DNA from: JACMLC01 sp963720235
GTDB taxonomy: Bacteria > Acidobacteriota > Blastocatellia > Pyrinomonadales > Pyrinomonadaceae
Reading direction: 5' to 3'
DNA: 64,000 nucleotides
Assembly (NCBI GenBank): GCA_963720235.1
Contig: OY970389.1
Location: forward strand, 3,410,001-3,474,000
Under the pieces are notes generated by a model. The model was not told the origin of the DNA and did not search any database. It was given only the letters and a program-made list of their open reading frames with translations. Positions within the stretch are counted from its first letter, which is position 1. Each line of letters begins with the position of its first letter. The position numbers and the translations under genes are program-made. This document shows positions 52,876-61,977 of the stretch, piece by piece.

Positions 52876-55800
52876 ATGAGTAAGTTTCGCAACTCTAACT
52901 GGATTGTGCGATCTTCGTTCCTGCTCATCATGCTGGTCTTGATTGCGCCGCAGGCTCTGGCGCAGGTCACGACCGGCAACTTGCAGGGCGTTGTGCAGGA
53001 CCAGAACAAAGCGGCAGTGGCGGGCGCGACTGTCAAGGTGACAAACACAGCCACAGGCATTTCGCGCGAGACGACGACGAACGGCGAAGGCTTTTATCGC
53101 GTCACAAACCTTACGCCCGGAGCGGAGTATGCAGTCGAAGTGACGGCGCAGGGATTTTCTCCTGCGACTGTCAATAATATCGCCGTGCGTCTCGCCTCTG
53201 AGAACAGCGCGGACGTGACGCTCACTGTCGGCGAAGTCGGCGGCGGCACAGTCGTCGTCACAGACGAACAGCCGCTCATTCAAAACACGCAGAGCCAGTT
53301 GTCGCAAAGCTACACGCCGCAACAACTGACGCAGCTTCCTTTCAACGGCGGCTCGATAGACAATCTCGCGCTGTTGACGCCGGGCGTCGTCACTCCCGGC
53401 GATACGGACTTTGCCAACGGCACAGGCATCTCCGCCAACGGCAATCGTGGCCGCTCGAATAATTTTCAGATTGACGGCCAGGACAACAACGACAATTCTG
53501 TGACGGGGCCGAGCCTGACTCTCACGAACACGGAAGCTATCGGAGAATTTCAGGTCATCACCAACAGTTTCTCAGCAGAGTTCGGGCGCAATTCCGGCGC
53601 GCAGATTAATACCATCACCAAGCCCGGAACAAACGAGTTTCACGGCTCTCTGTTCGAGTATCATAACAATCAGGCTCTTGATGCTCTGAACAACCTGCAA
53701 AAGGTGAACGCGGGCGGCTTTCGATTTTTGGCGAACAGCGGCTTCTCGCAGTTCGCAGGTTTAGCTGGCCGCGAAGGTAGAGACCCGTTTGCGATTAACA
53801 AATTCGGCGGCGCACTCGGCGGGCCGATTAAGAAGAACAAGGCATTCTTCTTCTTTACTTATCAGGGAACTTACACACGCGGCGAGGCCGTCTCGAATGG
53901 TTTGAATAGCGGCGGCCTGACTTTCTCGCGCGAGAGCGCGCTCCTTGCCGCGCAGCTTTTCCCGAATCCTGCGACGGCCTTGATGATTTCGCCGGGAGTC
54001 GGCGGCGGCCCGGCCTTTGCCGAACAGGGAACATTCCTGCTCGCGCCGCCCGTCGTGGATATTAACGGCGATGCGATTCCAGATACTTTCCTTTACGGGC
54101 CGGGCAATCCTGTCGGAAATCCTGTAACGGCAAGCAGGCTTGCGCCGAGCTTGTTTGTGAGGGATGGCGCAGGAAACCTGCGCGCGCTCCTGACAGGAGA
54201 GCCTGTGCGCATTCTTCCGACCAACTCGACTGTCAATGAAATCATCACGCGCGAAGATTTTAATTTGACAGATAGAGACACGCTCGGTGTGCGCTATATC
54301 TTCAACAAAGCGGATTTCCCGCTCGCCATCGGACGCGCACAGGCTGGCGCGCTCTTTGATGTGCCGTCGAAGAATCACAACTTAGGCGTGACTTACACGC
54401 GCACTTTGACGCCGAACATCGTCAACGAAGCGCGCTTCAACTACTCTAATCTTTATGTCAGGTTTGGCGACCCGAATGGGCCACTGCCTGGCCCACAAAT
54501 CGCCTTCTCGCAACAGCGAGACATCCTTGGCAACTTTACGAGCCTTGCCTTCGGCGCGCAGAACACTTTTCCGCAAGACCGCAAGGTTGTGGTCTTTCAG
54601 GAGCAGGACACAATCTCTGCGACGTTTGGCAATCACGCCGTCAAGGCTGGCATAGATTTCAGACAGCAGCGGACGGAAAACTTCTTCCTGCCAAACTTCC
54701 TCGGCACATACACGTTTCGCGGAAGCAGCTTTAGCGGAACCGTCCCGGCCAACACTTTCTTTGACGAGAACGGGGATCCGCGCACAGGGCAGGTAGCCAC
54801 TGCGTTTGAAAACCTGATTCTCAATCGCCCGCGCGATATTAACTTTGCCATCGGCAGCCCGCGACGCGATATAGACCAGGATGACTTCTTCTTCTTCGTG
54901 CAGGACGACTGGCGCGTCCTCCCGACGCTGACACTTAATCTGGGCTTGCGTTATGAAATTTCTACGCAGCCTTTCAATGCGCTCATAGAGCAGCTCAATG
55001 CGCGTGAGGCAGACCCGAACACCGCGATTTTCGATCCGGCGTTCCCGCTCTCAACACGCACGCTCAATAAGCTGCCGCTTGACCGCAACAACTTCGGGCC
55101 GCGCGTAGGCTTCGCATGGTCGCCGAACTTTAAGTTCTTAGGCGACAGGTTTACGAATGGCCGGACGGTGATTCGCGGCGGCTTTGGCGTCGCTTACGAT
55201 CCAAGCTATTTCAACATCGTCAACAATACTGTGACGGCTGCTCCGTTTGTCGGCACAGGCACGATTCGCCAGAACAACCCGGACTTGCCGGGTACGCTCG
55301 GCATTCCGTTCCTGCCCAGCACACGCGCGCAGCTTAACCTGACTCCCGGCACGGCTGGCGGCGACCCGCGTCTCTTTAATCAAACGCGCGTCGCGGATGA
55401 TTTCCGCAATCCTTACACGATGTCTTACAACTTTGGCATCCAGCAGGAATTGTGGAAGAACTCAGTCTTCGAAGCACGCTATGTCGGCTCGCGCATTGTG
55501 GGCCAGTTCCAGTCTGTCAATGCCAATCCTGACTTGCGCTTTCTGGCGCGCGTCGGCTGCGACCCTGTGTTGTTCCCCAACGCAGACCCCGCGACATGCG
55601 GCGGGCGTTTCACGAACGGAGTGATTGCTCCGGGCGCAACGCTTGCGAACAACTTCAACAATCGTCCGAACACGAACGGCAACGGTCGCACAGACCCTGC
55701 CTTCGGCCCTGCACGCATACGCATCAATGGCGCAAGCGCAACTTACAATGGCCTGCAACTGCGCTTTGACACGCGGCTGGCAAACTCGCTGACCTTGAAT

Positions 55801-56694
55801 GCGAGTTACACTTTGAGCAAGACGATTGACAATGCTTCGGAGATTTTCGGCTCACTGGCCGGCGGGCAGGCGATTGCTTTCTCGCAGAGTCCGACCGACA
55901 TCACCAACGGCAAGCGCGGGCTTTCCGCGTTTCACCAGAAGCACAGTTTCACAACCAACTTCATCTACGAGTTGCCGTGGCACAAAGAGCAGAGAGGCTT
56001 CTCAGGCAAACTGCTCGGCGGCTATCAGCTTGCGGGCTTCATTCTGATGGGTTCGGGACGGCCCTATACTCCGCAGAATGCGCTCGGCTCGTATGATCCT
56101 GTTTTTGACTTGGCTTTCTCAGGCGGCTTCGGGCCTGTGCGTCCGTTCAACGGCAATCCGAATGCGCCTGACGGAACGATTGCATTTAGCGCAACTTCCG
56201 CTGCGCTCGTGCTTGGCGACGGGCGCGCCAATCCCGGAGAGTTTATTCTTTACAACACTCTCCAACCGGGCTCGATAGGCACGGTTGTAACTGCGGCGCA
56301 GGCTTTGCAGCAGGCTCGCTTAATCTACAATGATTTTGCGACCTACACGGCTGTCGGCGGCGCGATTCCGTTCTCAGACTTTGAAACGTCAACGATTTTC
56401 CGCAACCCATATGGCGACGTAGGCCGCAACACCTTCTCTGGCTTGCCGACCTACACAGTCAACATGGCTGTCTTCAAGACGACGAATCTGACTGAGAACA
56501 CGAAGCTCGAATTCCGCGTTGAGGCGGCCAATCTGCTGAACCGCAGAAACTTTGGCGTGCCTCTGAACTTTACAGAGTTCGCTTGGGCTCCATTCGGAAC
56601 CGGAACGCTCGGCGCGGTCGGCGCGTTCCAGAATCCCGGCTTCAACGCCGGACAAAACCGCAGCATACGCATCGGGCTGCGCTTCCTCTTCTAA
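52876..56694 (+). CDS. Oar-like TonB-dependent outer-membrane receptor with carboxypeptidase-like domain
   Basis: A 1272-residue outer-membrane protein: signal peptide (about 1-30, ends ALAQ), a carboxypeptidase regulatory-like (CarboxypepD_reg) beta-sandwich (about 33-120), a plug domain (about 125-260, QSYTPQQLTQLPFNGG, NNFQIDGQDNND), and a long beta-barrel ending in Phe (SIRIGLRFLF), the usual outer-membrane terminus. It matches the Oar-like receptors abundant in acidobacteria and thought to import oligomeric nutrients. No TonB box is obvious. GGAGG precedes ATG 52876. Upstream palindromes suggest regulation. No SusD-like partner lies nearby. Confidence 0.95.
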   Translation: MSKFRNSNWIVRSSFLLIMLVLIAPQALAQVTTGNLQGVVQDQNKAAVAGATVKVTNTATGISRETTTNGEGFYRVTNLTPGAEYAVEVTAQGFSPATVNNIAVRLASENSADVTLTVGEVGGGTVVVTDEQPLIQNTQSQLSQSYTPQQLTQLPFNGGSIDNLALLTPGVVTPGDTDFANGTGISANGNRGRSNNFQIDGQDNNDNSVTGPSLTLTNTEAIGEFQVITNSFSAEFGRNSGAQINTITKPGTNEFHGSLFEYHNNQALDALNNLQKVNAGGFRFLANSGFSQFAGLAGREGRDPFAINKFGGALGGPIKKNKAFFFFTYQGTYTRGEAVSNGLNSGGLTFSRESALLAAQLFPNPATALMISPGVGGGPAFAEQGTFLLAPPVVDINGDAIPDTFLYGPGNPVGNPVTASRLAPSLFVRDGAGNLRALLTGEPVRILPTNSTVNEIITREDFNLTDRDTLGVRYIFNKADFPLAIGRAQAGALFDVPSKNHNLGVTYTRTLTPNIVNEARFNYSNLYVRFGDPNGPLPGPQIAFSQQRDILGNFTSLAFGAQNTFPQDRKVVVFQEQDTISATFGNHAVKAGIDFRQQRTENFFLPNFLGTYTFRGSSFSGTVPANTFFDENGDPRTGQVATAFENLILNRPRDINFAIGSPRRDIDQDDFFFFVQDDWRVLPTLTLNLGLRYEISTQPFNALIEQLNAREADPNTAIFDPAFPLSTRTLNKLPLDRNNFGPRVGFAWSPNFKFLGDRFTNGRTVIRGGFGVAYDPSYFNIVNNTVTAAPFVGTGTIRQNNPDLPGTLGIPFLPSTRAQLNLTPGTAGGDPRLFNQTRVADDFRNPYTMSYNFGIQQELWKNSVFEARYVGSRIVGQFQSVNANPDLRFLARVGCDPVLFPNADPATCGGRFTNGVIAPGATLANNFNNRPNTNGNGRTDPAFGPARIRINGASATYNGLQLRFDTRLANSLTLNASYTLSKTIDNASEIFGSLAGGQAIAFSQSPTDITNGKRGLSAFHQKHSFTTNFIYELPWHKEQRGFSGKLLGGYQLAGFILMGSGRPYTPQNALGSYDPVFDLAFSGGFGPVRPFNGNPNAPDGTIAFSATSAALVLGDGRANPGEFILYNTLQPGSIGTVVTAAQALQQARLIYNDFATYTAVGGAIPFSDFETSTIFRNPYGDVGRNTFSGLPTYTVNMAVFKTTNLTENTKLEFRVEAANLLNRRNFGVPLNFTEFAWAPFGTGTLGAVGAFQNPGFNAGQNRSIRIGLRFLF

Positions 56695-56714
56695 GAGGAT
56701 TAACGGCGGATTCT

Positions 56715-56781
56715 CCCGCAAAGGCGCAAAGGCGCAAAGAAAAGCTTGATTGCTTTCTTTGCGCCTTTGCGCCTTTGCGGG
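56715..56781. repeat. R1 hairpin, perfect 25-bp arms
   Basis: Arms at 56715-56739 and 56757-56781 are built of three GGCGCAAAG words. It starts 21 bp after the receptor stop, so it may serve as its transcript end. Confidence 0.92.
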
Positions 56782-56894
56782 AAATGTTCTCTGTCGAGAA
56801 GTATTGCAAATTCAGACCCTTTATCCTATCCTGCCTGACAGTTCAGCTATTCCACGATTGCAGCCATTCACAGTTTTATTTTCATGTGAAATTC

Positions 56895-56923
56895 TTGTGC
56901 GGACTGCAACATTTTTTTATCTT
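56895..56923 (+). promoter_or_regulatory. Possible promoter of polyamine operon
   Basis: TTGTGC (56895-56900), a 17-bp spacer, and TATCTT (56918-56923). If used, transcription would start only about 10-15 bp before the speD ATG, which fits the absence of a ribosome binding site there and predicts a nearly leaderless mRNA. Confidence 0.35.
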
Positions 56924-56941
56924 ATATCGTCATTCTCTTTT

Positions 56942-57364
56942 ATGATCGTTGGCACAGAATGGCTCATAGATGCGTCAGGATGCAGGGCCGCAGTCCTGCG
57001 CGATAGCACAGCCCTGCGCAGACTCTTTGACTGCATCATCGCAGAGTTGGACTTGCAGGTCTTGGGCGAGCAGATGTGGCATCAGTTTCCGCCGCCCGGC
57101 GGCATCACAGGTCTCGCGCTCCTGACGGAATCGCATCTCGCCTGTCATACCTATCCCGAATTTCAAACCGCGACCTTTAATCTCTACTGTTGCCGCGAGC
57201 GTCCCGAATGGAATTGGGATGAACGACTCAAAGAGATGCTTGGAGCAGAGAGCGTCAGCGTGCGCGTCATACATCGCTCTGTCCCGGACGAGCAGATTGG
57301 CGCGGGCGAGCAGTTGATGAAGCCGTTGCTATCAAAACCTTCCATCACGGGAGGCGAATGGTAA
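56942..57364 (+). CDS. speD: S-adenosylmethionine decarboxylase proenzyme
   Basis: A 140-residue pyruvoyl enzyme of the short bacterial class that makes decarboxylated AdoMet, the aminopropyl donor for spermidine. The self-cleavage site Glu63-Ser64 is in LTESHLACHTYPE, with His69 and the Cys83/Cys84 pair in FNLYCC matching the family's catalytic His and Cys. ATG 56942 (MIVGTEW) begins the family-length protein; no ribosome binding site is visible. Its stop overlaps the next gene's start by one base (TAATG), so they are coupled. First gene of the polyamine operon. Confidence 0.93.
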   Translation: MIVGTEWLIDASGCRAAVLRDSTALRRLFDCIIAELDLQVLGEQMWHQFPPPGGITGLALLTESHLACHTYPEFQTATFNLYCCRERPEWNWDERLKEMLGAESVSVRVIHRSVPDEQIGAGEQLMKPLLSKPSITGGEW

Positions 57365-59373
57365 TGGCTATGCTTCAGGGCAACTGCCCTGCGTGCGGCG
57401 CGCCTGTCTCTTTCAAATCAGGCTCATCCATCGTCGTCGTCTGCGATTACTGCCACTCCATCGTCGCGCGCACAGACCGCGCGCTCGAAGATTTAGGCAA
57501 GGTTGCGGAAGTTGTGGAAACAAACTCGCCGCTCGAAGTAGGACTTCGCGGCACGTATCGCGGCGTGGCTTTTGAATTGACAGGGCGCGCGCAGTTGGGC
57601 CACGAAGCGGGCGGCGTGTGGGATGAATGGTACGCGACATTTCAGAACGGCTGGTTAGGTTGGCTTGCCGAAGCGCAGGGGCGTTTCTATATGACCTTTC
57701 AACAACCGCTTCCAGACCCGAAAGCCGTCCCGCCGTTCAGCCGTCTCCAACTGGGCCAGCCAGCCTACGGTGTTCCAAGTCAAGTTCCGCTCATCGTCGC
57801 AGAGACCGGACGCGCACGCGCGCTCGGAGCAAAGGGCGAGATTCCATACAAGCTCACGCCGGGCGAGACAAATTTTTATGCAGACCTGTCCGGTGCGGGC
57901 GGAGTTTTCGGCACGCTCGATTACGGACAATTTCCGCCGCTCTTTTTTCTGGGCCAGGAAGTCCCGCTCGCGGAGCTTGGCATCACTGCTACCGGAAAGG
58001 AAAGAGAGCGCGAAGAGCGGCGCGTCGCGGCGGCTCATCTTAATTGCCCGCAATGCGGAGGCGGCTTGCAGTTGCGCGCGCCTGACTCGGCAGAGCGCGT
58101 CACGTGTCCGAATTGCAGTTCCCTCTTGGATGTCAATCAGGGCCAGCTCAAATATCTCAAGACCTTAAAGCGCGGAGAGTTTGAGCCACTGATTCCCATC
58201 GGCGCGCTCGGCGTCTTCGAGGGCGGGCAGCAACTGATGGTCATAGGCTTTGTCGCGCGCAGCGTGGAGATAGAAGGCACAAAATATTTCTGGTCTGAAT
58301 ACCTGCTCTATCATCCGCAGATAGGTTTTCGCTGGCTAGTGCACAGCGACAATCACTGGAACTTCGTCGAGACAGTTCCGCCCGGCGAAGTCATGGAGTT
58401 TGAAAAGAGCGCACAGTTTCGCGGCAAGACTTTTAAGATTTTTCAGGATGCGGAGGCGCGCGTCGAATATGTCGCGGGCGAGTTTTACTGGAAGGTCGAG
58501 GTCGAAGAGAAAGTGCGCGCGGTGGATTATGTCAAACCGCCTTTGATGCTCTCGAAAGAAGTTTCGAGCGCGTACATCAGAACGGGCGGCACGCGCGAGA
58601 AACCGGAACTTGTCTGGACGGGCGAGATTAACTGGTCGCTCGGCACATACGTGCCTGTCAAAGAGGTCGAGAAATCTTTCGGCGTGAGCAATCTGCCGCG
58701 ACCATCGAACGTTGCTCCGAATCAACCTTTTCTACACAAGGCCGTCTATAAATACTGGCTCATCCTGCTGCCGATACTGATTCTGCTCGGCATTGTGATG
58801 ACACTCTTCGGCGGCATCGGCCACAACGTAGCGACTAATACTTACGAGTTCCCGCCGCTCCCGAATGCAGACGGCACGCAGGTCGTGTTCAGCGAACCGT
58901 TTGACTTGCGCGGGATGCGTAACGTCAAGGTCACTGCGCGCACGCCTGCACTCGACAATTCGTGGCTTTACATGGAAGGCGATTTGATTAACGAGGAGAC
59001 GGGTCTGGTCCAGAACTTTCCCGTCGAGGTCGAATATTATCAGGGCGTCGAAGACGGCGAGAGCTGGACGGAAGGAAGCAAGGAGGCAGACAAGACTCTT
59101 TCATCTCTGCCCGCAGGAAAATATACGATGCGGCTCGAAGCGCAATGGGAGAAGTGGCAGCAGCCCATGCCCGTCACCGTCACGATTGAGCAGGGGACGA
59201 CGCGCGGCGTTAATTTCATACTCGCGCTGATAGCTCTCTCCATCATTCCCATCTTCGTACTCATCTGGCACGCAGTCTTTGAGTCGCGCCGCTGGTCTGA
59301 GAGCATGTTCGGCAGCAGTAGCAGTAGTTCAAGCTCGGATTCAGATTCGGATTCAAGTTGGGATTCGGATTAA
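57364..59373 (+). CDS. DUF4178 zinc-ribbon membrane protein
   Basis: A 669-residue protein with two zinc ribbons (CPACG...CDYC near residues 8-30 and CPQCG...CPNC near 225-256), each next to a DUF4178 beta domain (about 45-200 and 270-410). Two C-terminal membrane spans (about 460-482 and 618-638) flank an extracytoplasmic beta domain, and a Ser/Asp tail closes the protein. ATG 57364 is chosen because GGGAGG is 9 bp upstream and it overlaps the speD stop; ATG 57358 is the alternative. DUF4178 proteins occur with DUF350 and spermidine-synthase-like genes, as here, but their role is unknown. It could be a scaffold for membrane-bound polyamine chemistry. Confidence 0.88.
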   Translation: MAMLQGNCPACGAPVSFKSGSSIVVVCDYCHSIVARTDRALEDLGKVAEVVETNSPLEVGLRGTYRGVAFELTGRAQLGHEAGGVWDEWYATFQNGWLGWLAEAQGRFYMTFQQPLPDPKAVPPFSRLQLGQPAYGVPSQVPLIVAETGRARALGAKGEIPYKLTPGETNFYADLSGAGGVFGTLDYGQFPPLFFLGQEVPLAELGITATGKEREREERRVAAAHLNCPQCGGGLQLRAPDSAERVTCPNCSSLLDVNQGQLKYLKTLKRGEFEPLIPIGALGVFEGGQQLMVIGFVARSVEIEGTKYFWSEYLLYHPQIGFRWLVHSDNHWNFVETVPPGEVMEFEKSAQFRGKTFKIFQDAEARVEYVAGEFYWKVEVEEKVRAVDYVKPPLMLSKEVSSAYIRTGGTREKPELVWTGEINWSLGTYVPVKEVEKSFGVSNLPRPSNVAPNQPFLHKAVYKYWLILLPILILLGIVMTLFGGIGHNVATNTYEFPPLPNADGTQVVFSEPFDLRGMRNVKVTARTPALDNSWLYMEGDLINEETGLVQNFPVEVEYYQGVEDGESWTEGSKEADKTLSSLPAGKYTMRLEAQWEKWQQPMPVTVTIEQGTTRGVNFILALIALSIIPIFVLIWHAVFESRRWSESMFGSSSSSSSSDSDSDSSWDSD

Positions 59374-59401
59374 GAAATTAAAAAGGGATGGAGCGTGATG
59401 C

Positions 59402-59578
59402 ATGTTTAGAAAACTCTATCTTGTCTTTGGCATCGGCGTGATTCTGTTTTACGGGACGGCTGCGTTGCTGGGCTGGGAGTTTGGCACGCCGGGCAGGCAG
59501 CAGTTGCCGCCGGATGCGCGTCAGCAAGGCTACAGGTCTTTTCATTTCTGGCACTACGGCTTTCGTGGAGGAAAGTGA
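59402..59578 (+). CDS. 58-residue single-span membrane peptide in polyamine operon
   Basis: From ATG 59402 the protein starts MFRKLYLVFGIGVILFYG, one membrane helix of about 20 residues, followed by a polar, aromatic tail (FHFWHYGFRGGK). GGAG lies about 9 bp upstream. The stop overlaps the DUF350 start (TGATG), strong evidence for a real coupled gene. I do not know a named family. It is likely an accessory subunit of the membrane complex. Confidence 0.78.
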   Translation: MFRKLYLVFGIGVILFYGTAALLGWEFGTPGRQQLPPDARQQGYRSFHFWHYGFRGGK

Positions 59579-59862
59579 TGCTTAGTGAATCATTGGCAAC
59601 AGGCGCGCTCGCCGTCGTCGGGACGAACATGACGGCGATTGTCGTGCCACTCGAACAACTGCGCTCTGTGCTTCTTTCGACAATCGTTTTCGTTGTTCTG
59701 GGCATCGTCGTCTTTGCGCTGGCCTTTGTCGCCATCGTCAAGGCGTCGCCCTTCTCCGTGCGCAAAGAGATAGAGGAAGACCATAACGTCGCGCTGGCGA
59801 TTGTGATTGGCGCGGTCATCATCGGGATTGCTTTGATTGTGTCCGCCGCGATTCAAGGTTAG
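59578..59862 (+). CDS. DUF350 family membrane protein
   Basis: A 94-residue protein with two or three spans (about 28-52 and 70-93). The conserved region SVRKEIEEDHNVALAIVIGA is the DUF350 (YjfL-like) signature. The start ATG 59578 overlaps the preceding stop. DUF350 proteins recur next to polyamine synthase and DUF4178 genes, and their function is unknown; export, anchoring or channel roles are possible. Three bases separate it from the next gene. Confidence 0.9.
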   Translation: MLSESLATGALAVVGTNMTAIVVPLEQLRSVLLSTIVFVVLGIVVFALAFVAIVKASPFSVRKEIEEDHNVALAIVIGAVIIGIALIVSAAIQG

Positions 59863-59865
59863 TTC

Positions 59866-61371
59866 ATGAATCGGACTCCTCTGTTGTTCCTCAACGTGTT
59901 GGTGATTGCCACGTGCGGGCTGATTTATGAACTGCTCGCAGGCACGCTCGCCAGCTACGTGCTCGGCGATTCAATCACGCAGTTCTCGCTGATTATCGGC
60001 ATCTACCTGTTTGCGATGGGCGTCGGCTCGTGGCTCTCGCGCTTTATCGAGAAGGCTCTCGCGCGTCGCTTCATAGAGGTTGAGTTGGCCGTAGCTATCC
60101 TCGGCGGAGCATCTGCGCCTCTGCTCTTTTTAACTTTCGCGCAGGTCAGCTACTTTTACGTCATCCTCTATTTAGTAGTCTTCCTCATCGGCGCGCTCGT
60201 CGGACTGGAGATTCCGCTCCTCATGCGGATACTCAAAGACAATCTGGATTTCAAAGAGCTTGTCTCGCGTGTGCTGGCCTTTGATTACATCGGCGCGCTC
60301 TTAGCTTCCCTGCTCTTCCCAATCTTTCTCGTCCCGAAACTCGGTCTTGTGCGCACTTCTCTTATCTTCGGCATGCTCAATGCGGGCGTGGGACTGTGGG
60401 GTACTTGGCTGATGCGCGATTTGATAAAAGGCGAAGTGACTGTGCTGCGCGTCAAAGCGGTTGCCGTGATGGTGTTGCTGCTTATCGGATTTATCAAGGC
60501 GGACTCGCTGACCTCTCTGGCCGAAGACCAGTTGTTTGCGGACGACATCATCTACGCTAAGACGACGCCTTACCAGCGCATTGTCGTCACGCGCGGGCGC
60601 GCGGGCTTTCAACTTTTCCTGAACGGCAATCTGCAATTCAGTTCGACGGACGAATATCGTTATCACGAAGCCTTAGTGCATCCGGCGATGATGGCGCAGG
60701 GAGGCTCGCCGCGCCGTGTGCTCGTGATGGGCGGCGGCGACGGCTTAGCCTTGCGCGAAGTCTTGAAATATCCTTCGGTCGAATCAGTCACGCTCGTTGA
60801 CCTTGATGAAGAGATGACAAATCTCTCGCAAAAATTTCCGCCGCTCGCGGAATTGAACAAGCATGCTTTCAATGACCCGCGCGTGAGTGTCGTCAACAAG
60901 GACGCGATGATCTGGCTGGAAGAAAATGTGCCGCCGTTTGATGCAGCTATCATAGATTTTCCAGACCCGAACACATTCGCGCTCGGCAAGCTCTACACGA
61001 CGCGTTTTTACAGGATGCTCAAGGAGCGTTTGACAACGGATGCGGCCATCACGATTCAATGCACCTCGCCTATGTTCGCCAGACAATCCTACTGGTGCAT
61101 CATCAAAACCATCGAAGCCGCAGGCTTTCAGGTTCGTCCATATCAAACAGCAGTCCCCTCGTTCGGCATCTGGGGCTTTGCACTCGCACGCCGCGCGCCC
61201 TTCGATGCGCCCACACGCGCGCCCGCAGGCTTGCGTTTCCTGGACGACCATGCGATGGCCGCCATGTTCGTCATCCCTACAGACCTCTCGCCCGTTCCGG
61301 TTGAGATTAATCGTCTCGATAACCAAATGCTTGTTCGCTATTACGAAGGTGAGTGGAAGAAATACGAATAA
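59866..61371 (+). CDS. Membrane-embedded spermidine-synthase-like aminopropyltransferase
   Basis: A 501-residue protein with about seven membrane spans (about 5-215) and a C-terminal spermidine synthase domain (about 225-475). AdoMet-fold blocks are visible: VMGGGDGLALREVLKYP, LVDLDEEM and the catalytic IIDFPDPN (Asp-x-x-Asp-Pro). It is predicted to transfer an aminopropyl group from decarboxylated AdoMet, supplied by the speD product, to an acceptor at the membrane. The acceptor may be putrescine, another polyamine or a non-polyamine. ATG 59866 follows the DUF350 stop by 3 bp. It is the last gene of the tightly packed part of the operon. Confidence 0.92.
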   Translation: MNRTPLLFLNVLVIATCGLIYELLAGTLASYVLGDSITQFSLIIGIYLFAMGVGSWLSRFIEKALARRFIEVELAVAILGGASAPLLFLTFAQVSYFYVILYLVVFLIGALVGLEIPLLMRILKDNLDFKELVSRVLAFDYIGALLASLLFPIFLVPKLGLVRTSLIFGMLNAGVGLWGTWLMRDLIKGEVTVLRVKAVAVMVLLLIGFIKADSLTSLAEDQLFADDIIYAKTTPYQRIVVTRGRAGFQLFLNGNLQFSSTDEYRYHEALVHPAMMAQGGSPRRVLVMGGGDGLALREVLKYPSVESVTLVDLDEEMTNLSQKFPPLAELNKHAFNDPRVSVVNKDAMIWLEENVPPFDAAIIDFPDPNTFALGKLYTTRFYRMLKERLTTDAAITIQCTSPMFARQSYWCIIKTIEAAGFQVRPYQTAVPSFGIWGFALARRAPFDAPTRAPAGLRFLDDHAMAAMFVIPTDLSPVPVEINRLDNQMLVRYYEGEWKKYE

Positions 61372-61395
61372 AACATGCCTTGCTGCCAGCTAACA

Positions 61396-61596
61396 TTAAC
61401 TTGAGTTGCTAGATACGGACGGCTCTGCCGCCTGCTGTGCGGAAAGTCTCCGACTTTCCTCATGCTGCTTCCTCTTGACCTGTGCGAGGCTCAGCCTCGC
61501 ACAACACTGAGGGAGCGCGTGCCGGAAAAGCAAAGCTTTTCCGCACAGCAGGCGGCAGAGCCGCAGTCGTTTTGATAACTAGCAACTTGGGTTAAC
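61396..61596. mobile_element. MITE-like element, copy 2
   Basis: Terminal inverted repeats TTAACTTGAGTTGCTAGATA (61396-61415) and GATAACTAGCAACTTGGG (from 61574, ending GTTAAC at 61596) match those at 25077-25274. A 26-bp perfect internal inverted repeat lies at 61420-61445 and 61538-61563 (CGGCTCTGCCGCCTGCTG...). The centre has GCGAGGCTCAGCCTCGC. Module order is reversed relative to copy 1, so the orientation is opposite. Confidence 0.82.
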
Positions 61597-61605
61597 ATTA
61601 GAGCA

Positions 61606-61977
61606 TTGCTGGCTGACATAAGAGCGTTGTGGGCTAACAATAAAGCGTTGTCAGCCGACAATAGAGCTTTGTTAGCTGATACAAGAGCGTTGTTAGCTGA
61701 TACAAGAGCGTTGTTGGCTAACAACAGAACGTTGTCAGCCGACAATAAAGCGTTTGCAGCTATCAACAGAGCATTGTCAACTGACGCAAGAGTGTTGTTA
61801 GTTAACAATACAGCATTGTCAGTCAACATTAGAGCGTTGTCAGCCGACGATGGAGCGTTGTCAGCTGACAAAAGAGCTTTGTCAGTCAACAAAAGAGCTT
61901 TGTGAGCCAACAAAAGAGCTTTGTTAGTTAACAAAAGAGCGTTGTCGGCTAACAAAAGAGCTTTGTGAGCCTTGAAT
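61606..61977 (+). repeat. Array of about 17.7 units of 21 bp, each an imperfect 14-bp palindrome
   Basis: Units of exactly 21 bp follow each other from 61606; the last, partial unit ends at the ATG of the flavin oxidase gene (61978). The consensus is TTGTYAGCYRACAA plus a 7-base spacer ending GAGCG or GAGCT. The most symmetric unit, TTGTCAGCTGACAA, is at 61858-61871. The period is close to two helical turns, so all palindromes face the same side of DNA. Both strands have long open frames with heptapeptide repeats because 21 is a multiple of three; I do not regard these as genes. An incomplete unit (61587-61605) runs into the MITE-like element. Confidence 0.85.

Noticed and set aside
52744..54378. 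Long minus-strand frames (193 and 205 codons) opposite the receptor gene
   Set aside because: They are antisense shadows of a clear receptor coding sequence and have no family features.
61606..61977. CRISPR-like array
   Set aside because: The units are contiguous 21-bp repeats with only a 7-base near-constant spacer; there are no unique spacers and no cas genes nearby.
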